From contig NZ_BMGS01000004.1 of assembly GCF_014640315.1 (NCBI RefSeq), positions 186,001 through 250,000 on the forward strand: DNA of 64,000 bases, given 5' to 3'. Of the stretch, positions 41,510-50,015 are shown one piece after another. The position numbers and the translations under genes were made by a program. Source of the DNA: Hymenobacter glacieicola. Lineage in GTDB: Bacteria > Bacteroidota > Bacteroidia > Cytophagales > Hymenobacteraceae. How positions within the stretch are numbered: the first letter of the stretch is position 1; each line of letters starts with the position of its first letter. The notes below the pieces were generated by a model. The model made no database searches, was not told the origin of the DNA, and was given only the letters and a program-made list of their open reading frames with translations.

Positions 41510-42879
41510 AGGGTAGGCTTCAAAAGGTGAGTAAATCTGACTTGCCGGTTGGTTCGGCCAAAAACTGCGCAAAATACAGCTTCTCATTTTCTTCACCGCG
41601 TAAGCGCCGCAGAACGCCGCTCATAAAAGAGCATGCCTTGCTAGCTGGCTCACCACTATGCACGTGCATTAAATTTTTGGTTACCCATGCAACCCTGACC
41701 CCGGTTGCCCGACTCTATATCGTGTAGACACTATAAATGCTATTCTTCAATCAGGAAATCTAGTACGGTAAAAGAGAAATCTGGCCCGGAATTTGATATT
41801 CTGATAAATGAAAGAATAGTTTTTTAGGTGTTTTGGTTGTGGAAAAGGGGGCGGCTGTTGGTCGCCCTTTTTTTATTGCTTGAAAAGCAATGAGTTATGA
41901 ATACCGAAAGTGTGCCTAGAACTTTGTGTTTCCAGTGAGCATGAGTGCCGCTTAGCATTGGGCGGATAAGCCAACGATACTTATAACAGCCCTCGGCTTT
42001 ATTTGCTGGTTTTAAAGAACATTATCCTTGTGTGATGACTAAGGCAGAAAAGTTGATTCTGTTGAGGTACCCTCAGTAGTAGTTATAACTGAATTACACT
42101 TTCGAGGAATTTAAGTCTTAGCCCCGTCGGGAACTGGGCAGTGGTAGAAGCGCATACTCGCAGGCGGCTGATTATTCAACCCGGTATCAGGCACTACTAG
42201 AGGATTGCTATACCTGATTGCGTTGTGTTTGCGCTGGCCGCTTGGACCTTGCTGGCCCTGACCAGCACCTACCTATACAAAGACAGTTGTCTTAGAGAGA
42301 GCAGCACCCGGAGCCTCAGTACTTGCCGAACAGCTGCAACATCAAGCGAAACCAGACCGAAAGGACAGCTGAAAAAGCCAGGGATTTGCTTATGGGAAGG
42401 CAAGCTCGTCTGAGCGCGTAGCATATGCGGAAACTGCGCGCAACACAACCAGCTCATTTGTCGCCACGGTACGCTTTCGACGGGAGAAGGAGACGTGAAG
42501 GCTGATCGTGCTTAGTGAAATGCGTGGCCGTATTTGCGGGGAAAAGTGCTGCCACAAAACATGCCTTCAGTAGAGGTTCCTTCATTTGAGTGCGGCCTGG
42601 TTGCCGTGTGCTGGTGTCCGTAGCTGAAATTATTTATTATCTATTTATCTCATCCGTTGTATTTATCTCCTTCAATTAATAAGGGTTTATTTTAACAAAG
42701 TAAGTATAAACATCCTCGCTCCGAGGCGTAAAACATAATCGGTTATCTGTGGAATGATGTATAGATTATACCTATAAAATCGGGTAGAAAAAATACTTAT
42801 AGGCTTCTAAGCGCTGCAGTTATTGATAATGTTAAGCTTGTTATCTGACACTTGAAAAAATAAATCACATACTTTACCT
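41510..42879. other. gene-poor gap of about 1.4 kb, partly AT-rich
   Basis: I find no ORF with recognisable sequence here. The longest frames are about 60 codons and lack family character. The stretch holds a terminator-like hairpin (41845-41876), a middle part of normal composition with no features, and a strongly AT-rich block from about 42600 to 42870 leading into the PHA operon. It could be the remains of a decayed gene or a long regulatory region; the sequence does not decide. Confidence 0.5.
41845..41876 (+). terminator. orphan intrinsic terminator
   Basis: AAAGGGGGCG and CGCCCTTTTTTT form a stem followed by T residues on the plus strand. No plus-strand gene precedes it within 300 nt, which hints at an unrecognised small RNA or a lost gene upstream. 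Confidence 0.6.
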
Positions 42880-44049
42880 ATGGAACAGACGGTGACGTTT
42901 TTCGACACTTGGTACAACAGTACAACAAAGCTCGTGAACGACTGGCGCGAAGCCACGGAAAAGCTCAGCGGCGAGCAAAAGAGCATGTGGGAGGAGGCTG
43001 GTAAAATGCAGCAGAACTGGATGCATTCGTTTCAAACTATGATGCAGAATATGCAGCTGCCCTTCATGGGTGGGAGCGGTACCTCCAGCCCCTTTGCGCA
43101 CACAGGCATGCAGGATGCTTTTTTCAACATGTTGAAAAGCACCGACATCTACACCCGCTTATTCCAGCTCTGGCAACCGGTCCTGCAGGCCATGCAACAC
43201 AACACCTGCCAGAGCCAGGACTTCTGGAAACTCATCGATCAGCAAGGGTTCAAAACCTTTGTGGATAAGCTCTTTGGGTTTGATGCCGTTACGCCGGTGC
43301 GCGCCTTCATGGACCAGTCGACCCAGATGATGAAGCTGTGGATGGACTCTGCAACGGAAGCAAGCAAGAGCTTCGGGCCGATGTTCGGCAACAGCATGCC
43401 CTTCTTCGGCTCATTCGCCCAACTCAACCCTCAGTCATTGACGCAGTGGTACATGCAAATGGCCCAAACTGCCCAGCGCAGCTTCGCACCCTTCTGGGGC
43501 TCTACTGATAAGGGGCAAATGCCCTCCCTGCAGTCGGTGGTAGAGATGATGCAGCAGTGGGGCAACTACATGGCCAAGGTTAACCAGCTACAAACCATGC
43601 TCTACAAGCAGAGCGTTTCGGCCTGGGAGAAGGTAATGCAAACCATGGCCGACAGGGCCAGAGAAGGCAACGTGCCAACCGACTTTAATCAGTTTTACAA
43701 CGAGTGGTCGGCAATTAATGAGGCCGAGTTTGTGGCCCTGTTTAATACGGATGAGTATGCCGCGCTTCAGGGTGAATTAATTAAATTAAATTCTGAATTA
43801 ACCAAGGCATATGAAAAACAAATGGAGGTTTTTCTGCAGCCTTACCCAGTGGTGTTACGCTCCCAGTTAGATGAAGTGTATAAGGTGAACCATGAGCTGC
43901 GTGGCAGAATAAATACGCTGGAAAAACTCGTCAGTGAGTTGCAGAGTAATCAAAGTAATAAACCAGAAACTTCGGCTCCGCAAAATCAGTCGGAAATAAA
44001 AACTTCCTCCGCGGAAGAAAATAAGCCCGGCAGAAAGGAAAATAAATAA
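42880..44049 (+). CDS. phaE: class III polyhydroxyalkanoate synthase subunit PhaE
   Basis: The 389-residue protein matches the PhaE family: helical throughout and rich in Met, Gln and Trp (KMQQNWMHSFQTMMQNMQ, QWGNYMAKVNQLQTMLYKQS). It has a C-terminal coiled coil (about 320-350, VNHELRGRINTLEKLVSELQ) and a charged Asn/Ser/Glu/Lys-rich tail. PhaE is the non-catalytic partner that activates PhaC in class III synthases. The stop at 44047-44049 is followed directly by the phaC ATG at 44050. It is preceded by an AT-rich 5' region of about 270 nt with no clear TAnnTTTG element. Confidence 0.88.
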   Translation: MEQTVTFFDTWYNSTTKLVNDWREATEKLSGEQKSMWEEAGKMQQNWMHSFQTMMQNMQLPFMGGSGTSSPFAHTGMQDAFFNMLKSTDIYTRLFQLWQPVLQAMQHNTCQSQDFWKLIDQQGFKTFVDKLFGFDAVTPVRAFMDQSTQMMKLWMDSATEASKSFGPMFGNSMPFFGSFAQLNPQSLTQWYMQMAQTAQRSFAPFWGSTDKGQMPSLQSVVEMMQQWGNYMAKVNQLQTMLYKQSVSAWEKVMQTMADRAREGNVPTDFNQFYNEWSAINEAEFVALFNTDEYAALQGELIKLNSELTKAYEKQMEVFLQPYPVVLRSQLDEVYKVNHELRGRINTLEKLVSELQSNQSNKPETSAPQNQSEIKTSSAEENKPGRKENK

Positions 44050-45108
44050 ATGGATTTTCTGTCTCCGCAGCGGGTCCTGGAAGAGTTTTCCGCTACTACT
44101 GCCAAACTAGCCCAGGGCTTCGAGGCCCTCAAGCAACTAGACCAGGTAGCGGTGGGCGCCGCGCCCAAGCAAGCTGTCTGGCAAAAGGATAAAGTGCAAC
44201 TGCTGCAGTATGCGCGCGAAACGCCTGCCACTGCGCAAACGCCCATTCTTATTGTGTATGCGCTGGTCAACCGGCACAACATGATGGATCTGCAGGATGA
44301 CCGCAGCTTCATCCGCAACCTGCAGGCTGCCGGGCTGGACCTGTACCTCATCGACTGGGGCTACCCCACGCCAGAGGATCGGTACTTCACCATGGACGAG
44401 TACATCAATGGCTACCTCGACGCCGCCGTGGATGTTATTCGGGCCCGGACGGGGCAGCCGGCCATTACCCTGATGGGTATTTGCCAGGGCGGCACCTTTA
44501 GCGTCGTGTACTCGGCCCTGCATCCGCACAAGGTTAAGAATCTGGTGACGCTGGTGACGCCCATCGACTTTGCTACCCCGCGCGACCTGCTCTCCAAATG
44601 GGCTCAGCACCTGGATGTGGACGCGTTGGTGGACAACCAGGGCAATGTGCCTGGCGAACTGCTCAACGCCGGTTTTGCCCTGCTCAAGCCCCTACTGAAA
44701 ACCACCAAATACGTGTCCATCCTTAACGCCGTAGACAAGCCAGAGCAGCTGCTCAACTTTCTGCGCATGGAGCACTGGATTGCCGACAGCCCCAACCAAG
44801 CAGGGGAGTGTTTTCGGCAGTTTGTCAAGGAGTTGTACCAGCAGAACCGGCTCGTTAAAGGCACCCTGGAGCTGGGTGGGCGCCCTGTTCGGCTGGCTGC
44901 CATAACCATGCCCCTGCTCAATATTTATGCCCAGGAAGACCACCTCGTACCCCCGGAGGCCTCCATTCCCCTCAACGACCTGGTCGGCAGCACGGATAAA
45001 AGCCTGACCCCATTTGCCGGCGGGCACATTGGAGTCTTCGTAGGCTCCCGCTCCCAGAAAGAATTAGCGCCGGGCATTGCTCACTGGCTACACGAAAGAG
45101 ATACTTGA
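44050..45108 (+). CDS. phaC: class III polyhydroxyalkanoate synthase catalytic subunit PhaC
   Basis: The 352-residue enzyme polymerises 3-hydroxyacyl-CoA into polyhydroxyalkanoate at granule surfaces. The lipase-like box is GICQGG with nucleophile Cys145, and the other triad members are Asp297 (YAQEDHLVPP) and His326 (GGHIGVF). Spacing and length fit class III PhaC (about 355 residues), not the roughly 590-residue class I enzymes. No gap separates it from phaE, and its TGA overlaps the next ATG (TGATG), so the operon is translationally coupled. Confidence 0.93.
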   Translation: MDFLSPQRVLEEFSATTAKLAQGFEALKQLDQVAVGAAPKQAVWQKDKVQLLQYARETPATAQTPILIVYALVNRHNMMDLQDDRSFIRNLQAAGLDLYLIDWGYPTPEDRYFTMDEYINGYLDAAVDVIRARTGQPAITLMGICQGGTFSVVYSALHPHKVKNLVTLVTPIDFATPRDLLSKWAQHLDVDALVDNQGNVPGELLNAGFALLKPLLKTTKYVSILNAVDKPEQLLNFLRMEHWIADSPNQAGECFRQFVKELYQQNRLVKGTLELGGRPVRLAAITMPLLNIYAQEDHLVPPEASIPLNDLVGSTDKSLTPFAGGHIGVFVGSRSQKELAPGIAHWLHERDT

Positions 45109-46076
45109 TGTTTGATTTCATTCATGCGTGGAAATCGTTCTGGCACCCTGCCAGCGAACCAGCGGCCCGCATGCCGCTCACCGAAAACGACCCTGGCCAG
45201 CAGATTCCCTACCCGTACCCCGTCAAGAAAGTGCGGCTAAGTGGGCTCGAACTGGATATTGCCTACATAGATGAGGGCCCACAGGGTGCGGACGTACTGG
45301 TGCTGGTACACGGCATGGGTGGTGGCATCCCGACCTGGCGCAAGAACATCGAGGAGCTGAAAAAGCAGTTCCGCTGCCTGGCCCTCGATTTGCCCGCCCA
45401 CGGTTACTCCTCCAAGGGCGACTACCCCTATACCATTTCGTTCTACTGCGACGTGGTGCTGGGCTTTATCAATGCCCTAGGGGTAGGGCCGGTGACCTTG
45501 GTTGGACATTCTATGGGCGGGCAAACCGCCATCATGGCCGGCTTGCGCAACCCCAGCCTCATTCAGAAACTGATTCTGATTTCGCCGGCGGGCATTGAGC
45601 CTTACACCTCGGTCGAAAAGCAATTGCTCATCAATTTGTCGGCGGGGGTAGTGGCCAGTGGCAATGCCTTTACCAAAAACCGGCTCAACTTCCTGATTGG
45701 CTTCTGCAACAATGCCGAGCTGGCCGGCGACCTAGCCAAACGACTGGCTTTCTTCAAGGAAGATGCCGCCGTATTCAGCCGGGCCATGCAGCGCTCCATC
45801 GAAGCCATGCTGCTGGAATCCCTGAACCACTCCCTGACCGAAATCAGGCAGCCCTGCCTGCTGCTGATTGGCAAGGAGGACAAGCTGAGTCCCTTCCAAT
45901 ACCTGCGGGGCCAGGAGTATTACCAGATAGTAGAGCGGGAGTCGGCCAAACTACCGCATGGAAAACTGGTGGTGGTGCCCCGCTGCGGACACTTTGTGCA
46001 GTACCAGTGCCCCGAGGCCTTCAACGCGGAAGTGCTGGAGTTTTTAAAAGAAGAAAAGCCGCATACAGTACTCTAA
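45108..46076 (+). CDS. alpha/beta hydrolase in the PHA operon
   Basis: The 322-residue alpha/beta hydrolase has the oxyanion-hole region LVLVHGMGGGIPTWRKN, the nucleophile elbow GHSMGG (Ser at about 135), an acidic residue in LLIGKEDKLSP (about 257) and the triad His in RCGHFVQYQ (about 294). There is no signal peptide, so it is cytoplasmic. Its place between phaC and phaB suggests an intracellular PHA depolymerase, an oligomer hydrolase or a hydroxyacyl-CoA thioesterase; the sequence alone does not choose. The ATG at 45108 overlaps the phaC stop. Confidence 0.78.
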   Translation: MFDFIHAWKSFWHPASEPAARMPLTENDPGQQIPYPYPVKKVRLSGLELDIAYIDEGPQGADVLVLVHGMGGGIPTWRKNIEELKKQFRCLALDLPAHGYSSKGDYPYTISFYCDVVLGFINALGVGPVTLVGHSMGGQTAIMAGLRNPSLIQKLILISPAGIEPYTSVEKQLLINLSAGVVASGNAFTKNRLNFLIGFCNNAELAGDLAKRLAFFKEDAAVFSRAMQRSIEAMLLESLNHSLTEIRQPCLLLIGKEDKLSPFQYLRGQEYYQIVERESAKLPHGKLVVVPRCGHFVQYQCPEAFNAEVLEFLKEEKPHTVL

Positions 46077-46088
46077 TGAGCTCATCTC

Positions 46089-46835
46089 ATGAAAAATTCC
46101 ACTGGAAGAGTTGCCTTGATTACGGGAAGTACGGGAGGCATTGGCACGGCGCTGTGCAAGAAACTATGCGAGGAAGGGTTCCGAGTAGTCGGGAACTTTC
46201 GCTGCTGGGAAAAGGCCCAAGCCATGCAAAACACCCTGCAGGACGTTGGCTGCGAGGTAGATATGCGCCAGGGCGACGTAGCTGACTTCGACTCGGTGGG
46301 CCGCATGGTGAGGGCAGTAGAAAGTGAAATCGGCCCGATTGACGTCCTGATTAACAATGCTGGTATTGCCCGCGACGTGCGCTTCACTAAGATGGAAAAA
46401 GCCGACTGGGACGACGTGATGAACACCAACCTCAACGGTGTCTTCAACTGCACCCGCCACGTCATCGACGGGATGATGGCGCGGCGCTACGGTCGCATCA
46501 TCAATATCTCGTCCATCAATGGGCAGAAGGGACAATTCGGGCAAACCAACTACTCGGCCGCCAAAGCTGGCATCCACGGGTTTACTAAATCCCTGGCCCT
46601 GGAAGTAGCCAAGTACGGCATAACCGTCAATACCATTTCGCCGGGCTACATCGAAACGGAAATGGTCATGGCCGTACCGCAAAACATCCGGGAGCAAATT
46701 GTGGCCCAGATTCCGGTTGGGCGCATGGGCTATATCGAAGAGGTAGCCGAGGCCGTTTCCTACCTGGTGTCAGATAAATCCGGCTTCATTACGGGCTCCA
46801 ACCTGAGCATCAACGGCGGCCAGCACATGTACTGA
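46089..46835 (+). CDS. phaB: acetoacetyl-CoA reductase
   Basis: The 248-residue short-chain dehydrogenase reduces acetoacetyl-CoA to (R)-3-hydroxybutyryl-CoA, the monomer for PhaC. It shows the NADPH loop TGSTGGIG (about residues 12-19), NNAG, the catalytic Ser142, Tyr155 and Lys159 (SSINGQKGQFGQTNYSAAKAG) and GYIETEMV. The SINGQKGQFGQTNY stretch is PhaB-type rather than FabG-type. It ends the four-gene operon; a thiolase (phaA) is not in this window and must lie elsewhere. Start ATG 46089, 12 nt after the hydrolase stop. Confidence 0.92.
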   Translation: MKNSTGRVALITGSTGGIGTALCKKLCEEGFRVVGNFRCWEKAQAMQNTLQDVGCEVDMRQGDVADFDSVGRMVRAVESEIGPIDVLINNAGIARDVRFTKMEKADWDDVMNTNLNGVFNCTRHVIDGMMARRYGRIINISSINGQKGQFGQTNYSAAKAGIHGFTKSLALEVAKYGITVNTISPGYIETEMVMAVPQNIREQIVAQIPVGRMGYIEEVAEAVSYLVSDKSGFITGSNLSINGGQHMY

Positions 46836-47036
46836 CATGCTGGGGCGGGCGTGAACTTGCGTAACTAGTTGCGTCTACCAGAAGCCATAAAGCAAGTGAG
46901 AGGTACTACACCAAAGGCTTCCTTGGCTTTGCGTTGTCTCTTGTCGAAAAAGAGCGCCCCAAGGTATTCCACTGTATTGTCCAGTAACCAAGTTCATGGG
47001 CGTTGTCGACTACCGCTTTTCAAGCTAGGCCGTGAC

Positions 47037-47069
47037 AAAAAAATACCCTGAGAAGTATACCTCTCAGGG
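47037..47069 (-). terminator. intrinsic terminator of the minus-strand small gene
   Basis: CCCTGAGA (47046-47053) pairs with TCTCAGGG (47062-47069), and the minus strand exits into a T-run (A-run 47037-47043 on plus). It ends the transcript of the gene at 47102-47482. The 200 nt between phaB and here hold nothing I can identify. Confidence 0.8.
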
Positions 47070-47101
47070 CAGATAAACCCGGCGGCATGAATGGCGAGTC
47101 G

Positions 47102-47482
47102 CTACACGACAACGCGTAAATCGTATTCAGGGGCCGCCAATGCAGCGTCCGGAGTAGAGGTAGAAAATGCGCCTACCCGGCTGGGGCCGTACCCCAGGTT
47201 TATTTTTACCCATTCATCACGTACCGGCAGTAGGTCGATAACTTCCTGGCGCAGCTGATGAAGCTCATCACGCAAGCCCTGCAGTTTCAGTTGTAGCTGT
47301 TCGTGGGGCTGTGCCAGGCTCTGGCCGGCAGCAGCATCGGAAGTGGCATTGGGTGGCTGGTGGGTTGAGGCAACGACCGCCACTTCGGCCCGTTGGAATT
47401 CTTTTTCGGCCTGAATATAGGCCTGTACTTTGTCGGCCAGAGGTTGTAGGGTGGGGTCTAGGTAGTCGAGGTTGCTAGCCAT
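47102..47482 (-). CDS. hypothetical protein, helical
   Basis: The 126-residue protein has a helical N-terminal half with a coiled-coil-like centre (EQLQLKLQGLRDELHQLRQEVIDLLP) and a C-terminal tail of weak composition. No signal peptide, membrane segment or named family is recognised. It is bounded by its own terminator and is followed upstream by the DUF2256 gene on the same strand, about 100 nt away. Confidence 0.55.
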   Translation of the reverse strand: MASNLDYLDPTLQPLADKVQAYIQAEKEFQRAEVAVVASTHQPPNATSDAAAGQSLAQPHEQLQLKLQGLRDELHQLRQEVIDLLPVRDEWVKINLGYGPSRVGAFSTSTPDAALAAPEYDLRVVV

Positions 47483-47580
47483 AAGTGGGGAGAGCTTGAA
47501 AATATAGGTTGGGCTTCAGAACGCAGGATGCCGCTGAAAAGATGCGTGCGGCCAGTTTCGCTACCCCCACGTACTGCTAG

Positions 47581-47760
47581 CTAAGTGGCGGTAGTGGCGC
47601 TGGTCGGACGGTTGCGCTGACATTTCTCCCCGCAATACTTTACCTCGTCCCAGCAGGCGCGCCACTTCTTGCGGTACGCAAAAGGGCGGCCGCAGGTAGC
47701 GCATATTTTGCTGGGTAGGTTGCCCTTGGTCAGGCGTTTAGGCAGGTTGGAGGCAGGCAT
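47581..47760 (-). CDS. DUF2256 family zinc-ribbon-like protein
   Basis: The 59-residue protein shows the DUF2256 pattern: KICATCGRPFAYRKKWRACW then DEVKYCGEKC, a four-cysteine set (CxxC ... CxxxC) likely to bind zinc. The function of the family is unknown. ATG at 47760 gives the usual MPASNLPKRLTKGNLPSK start. It diverges from the methyltransferase gene at 47855 across a 94-nt region. Confidence 0.82.
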   Translation of the reverse strand: MPASNLPKRLTKGNLPSKICATCGRPFAYRKKWRACWDEVKYCGEKCQRNRPTSATTAT

Positions 47761-47842
47761 AGGGCAGCGGGAATAACACCCGGCTAACGGCTTTACGGAG
47801 CAGAAGTTAAGCACCGCCGCTGCTAGGCCGTGCCTAGGCCCG

Positions 47843-47850
47843 TATCTTTG
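47843..47850 (+). promoter_or_regulatory. -7 promoter element; predicted leaderless transcript
   Basis: TATCTTTG matches TAnnTTTG and ends 4 nt before the ATG at 47855. Since transcription starts about 6-7 nt downstream of this box, the mRNA would begin at or next to the start codon. Confidence 0.6.
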
Positions 47851-47854
47851 CCCT

Positions 47855-48589
47855 ATGTCACAATCTGCTTCAACTGCTCCCGATGCCCTGGGCCAGGCCC
47901 TGCTGGCCTACCAGCGCGGCCACCTGAGCGCCACCTTGGCCGTCCATAGTTCCGTGGCCGACGAGGAGGTGCTGCCCGCGTCCTATTTCTTCCGCTCCCT
48001 GTGGGAAATGCCCGAAATGGAGCGGACGGCGCTGGAAGAATGCCGCGGCCGCATCCTCGACCTGGGGGCTGGGGCCGGGTGCCACGCTCTGGAACTGCAG
48101 CAGCGGGGCTTCGTGGTGAAAGCCGTGGATATTTCGCCCGGTGCGGTGCAGGTGATGCAGGAGCGGGGGCTGCGCGAAGTAGCCTGCCACGATATTTTCG
48201 ATGCGGCTCTCACGCACGGCGAGAAGTTTGATACCCTGCTTATGCTCATGAATGGCATCGGGCTGACGGGCACGCTCGACGGGCTGGAGCGCTTTCTGCA
48301 GCACGCCAAAAGTCTGCTGGCCCCCGGCGGCCAGATTCTGGCTACCTCCTCCGACATTAGCTACCTCTACGAAGATGAGGAAGGAGCTCTGGTGTTCGAT
48401 TTAAATGGCCCCTATTACGGCGAGGTGGAATATACCATGCAGTATGCCACTGAAACCGGGGCGAGCTTCCCCTGGATTTTCGCCGATCCGGCCCTGTTGC
48501 AGGACTGCGCCGAAGCAGCGGGCTACGAGGTTGAGTTCTTGGAAGAAGATGACCAGCAGCAGTACCTGGTGCGCCTCACGCTGCGCTAG
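47855..48589 (+). CDS. class I SAM-dependent methyltransferase
   Basis: The 244-residue protein has methyltransferase motif I ILDLGAGAGCHALELQQRG (about residues 67-85), motif II VVKAVDISPGAVQVMQERG, and later KFDTLLMLMNGIGLTGTL and LLAPGGQILATSSD. The substrate is unknown. The N-terminal 60 residues are helical and may bind substrate. The transcript is probably leaderless (TATCTTTG 4 nt before ATG). Confidence 0.85.
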   Translation: MSQSASTAPDALGQALLAYQRGHLSATLAVHSSVADEEVLPASYFFRSLWEMPEMERTALEECRGRILDLGAGAGCHALELQQRGFVVKAVDISPGAVQVMQERGLREVACHDIFDAALTHGEKFDTLLMLMNGIGLTGTLDGLERFLQHAKSLLAPGGQILATSSDISYLYEDEEGALVFDLNGPYYGEVEYTMQYATETGASFPWIFADPALLQDCAEAAGYEVEFLEEDDQQQYLVRLTLR

Positions 48590-48672
48590 GTTCGCCAGCC
48601 GGGTTGCTACATAGTAGGCTTGCGCACTAATTTGCACGCGACGGGTTACTTTTCCGCCAACGAATCTTGCTT

Positions 48673-49125
48673 ATGTCCGCTTCCTTCGAGAGAACTTATA
48701 CCGTGCGTTGGGCCGATATGGACCCCAACGGCCACATGCGTCATTCTGCCTACGCCGACTACGCCGCCCAGCACCGCATTGAATACCTGGCCGCGCACGG
48801 CTTCACGCTCATGCGCTTTGCCCAGCTGGGCCTCGGTCCGATATTATTTCGCGAAGACACGCGCTTCCTCAAGGAGCTGCACATCAACGAAACCCTGCGG
48901 GTAACCGGCGAGCTTTCGGGCCTGAGCGAGGACGGCAGCCGCTGGAACATCCTGCACACCCTGTTCAAGCCCGATGGCCGGCCCGCTGCTACGGTGGCCG
49001 TGGAAGGCGCCTGGCTGGATTTGCGGGCCCGCAAGCTGCTGGTGCCGCCCCCCGAAATTACGGCCCTCATGCGCGAGCTGCCCCGCCACGAGTCCTACGC
49101 CGACATCGTACGCAAAGCCAACTAA
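48673..49125 (+). CDS. acyl-CoA thioesterase, 4HBT (hot-dog) family
   Basis: The 150-residue hot-dog protein contains VRWADMDPNGHMRHSAYADY, the 4-hydroxybenzoyl-CoA thioesterase-type active region with its Asp and His, plus DTRFLKELHINETLRVTGEL. It should hydrolyse an acyl-CoA; chain specificity cannot be read. ATG at 48673 is preferred to a TTG six nt upstream. A hairpin at 49160-49190 ends the gene. Confidence 0.83.
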   Translation: MSASFERTYTVRWADMDPNGHMRHSAYADYAAQHRIEYLAAHGFTLMRFAQLGLGPILFREDTRFLKELHINETLRVTGELSGLSEDGSRWNILHTLFKPDGRPAATVAVEGAWLDLRARKLLVPPPEITALMRELPRHESYADIVRKAN

Positions 49126-49159
49126 CACCGGCCTACCCGCGCGCCACCTGTTAACTAAG

Positions 49160-49190
49160 AGGCCCCACGAGCAAGTTGCTGGTGGGGCCT
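49160..49190. terminator. terminator-like hairpin between thioesterase and DinB genes
   Basis: AGGCCCCAC (49160-49168) pairs with GTGGGGCCT (49182-49190). It lies between convergent genes; the T-run is weak on both sides. Confidence 0.65.
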
Positions 49191-49208
49191 CCTATTGGGT
49201 GGTGCTGC

Positions 49209-49745
49209 CTACGCAAGGGCTTTGCTGATGCGCTCAACCTGTTTCTGGTGGTGCAGCACGTGGTCGAGCATAAAGTCCAGGGTTTGATAGATGGTGAGCA
49301 TGCCCGAGCGGGGGTGCTTGAAAATGGCACGGTCGAGTAGGTTGCCAGGGTACTCATTGAGCAGGCGCTCCAGGCGGCGCCGCACAGCTTCCCACTCGGC
49401 CTGCAACTCGGACAAGGGAGGAATTTCAGCGGGCGTGAGCTTGGCCAGGGAGGCCGGCGCCTTAAAGCGCGTGAATGGCAGCCGCAGCAGCACCCGCAGC
49501 AGCCTTGACTTCAGAAACGAGCCGAACCCGGCCTTGTGCAAGCCTTCGGCCTGCAGCAGTTTCTTTTCCATGTACTGGCCAATGCCCGTTTCGGCTACCA
49601 CCAGGTGCTGCACTACCTGCACCGCCGACCATTGTCCGGGGCCGGGCGCTGTTCGGGCCTTGTCGCCGAGGGCTTCTACGGAGCGGAATAACTGGGTGGT
49701 AGCCCATTCGAGTTGTTCAAACCGAAGGTGTAGGCGGTGGTTCAT
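49209..49745 (-). CDS. DinB family protein
   Basis: The 178-residue four-helix-bundle protein fits the DinB/YfiT superfamily. It has WSAVQVVQHLVVAETGIGQY (first metal His) and a C-terminal MLDHVLHHQKQV carrying the last two His ligands. Such proteins bind a divalent metal; some are thiol-dependent S-transferases. ATG at 49745 follows a TACCTTTTG promoter element about 30 nt upstream (49783-49775). The open frame reaches 49988 but its first 81 residues look like non-coding sequence. Confidence 0.82.
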   Translation of the reverse strand: MNHRLHLRFEQLEWATTQLFRSVEALGDKARTAPGPGQWSAVQVVQHLVVAETGIGQYMEKKLLQAEGLHKAGFGSFLKSRLLRVLLRLPFTRFKAPASLAKLTPAEIPPLSELQAEWEAVRRRLERLLNEYPGNLLDRAIFKHPRSGMLTIYQTLDFMLDHVLHHQKQVERISKALA

Positions 49746-49945
49746 GCTGGGGTAGGAAGACGCGTAGCTGTGGGCAAAAGGTACGTAAAATCTTCCCGTC
49801 CAGCTTAGACAAAAACCACAGAGTACGGCGTGCGCTACGCCGCTATGCTGCGCAAGACGCCATTCTGACCAAAGAAATAACGCTGCACGCCGCCGCAACC
49901 TAATGCCTATACTGATACTCCGCAGTACGCTTGCCGACGAACGCC

Positions 49946-49977
49946 AAAGGCCCCGCACCATACCGGGCGGGGCCTTT
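49946..49977. terminator. intrinsic terminator of pdhB
   Basis: AAAGGCCCCGC pairs with GCGGGGCCTTT around a 10-nt loop, just beyond the pdhB stop on the minus strand. Confidence 0.85.
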
Positions 49978-50015
49978 AATTGAAGCATGAAGCTCGAAGC
50001 TACTGCTCCAGCTGC

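Noticed and set aside
42225..42413. A 62-codon ORF in the gap before the PHA operon
   Set aside because: No start context, no family resemblance and no conserved pattern; I could not support it as a gene or as a transposase remnant.
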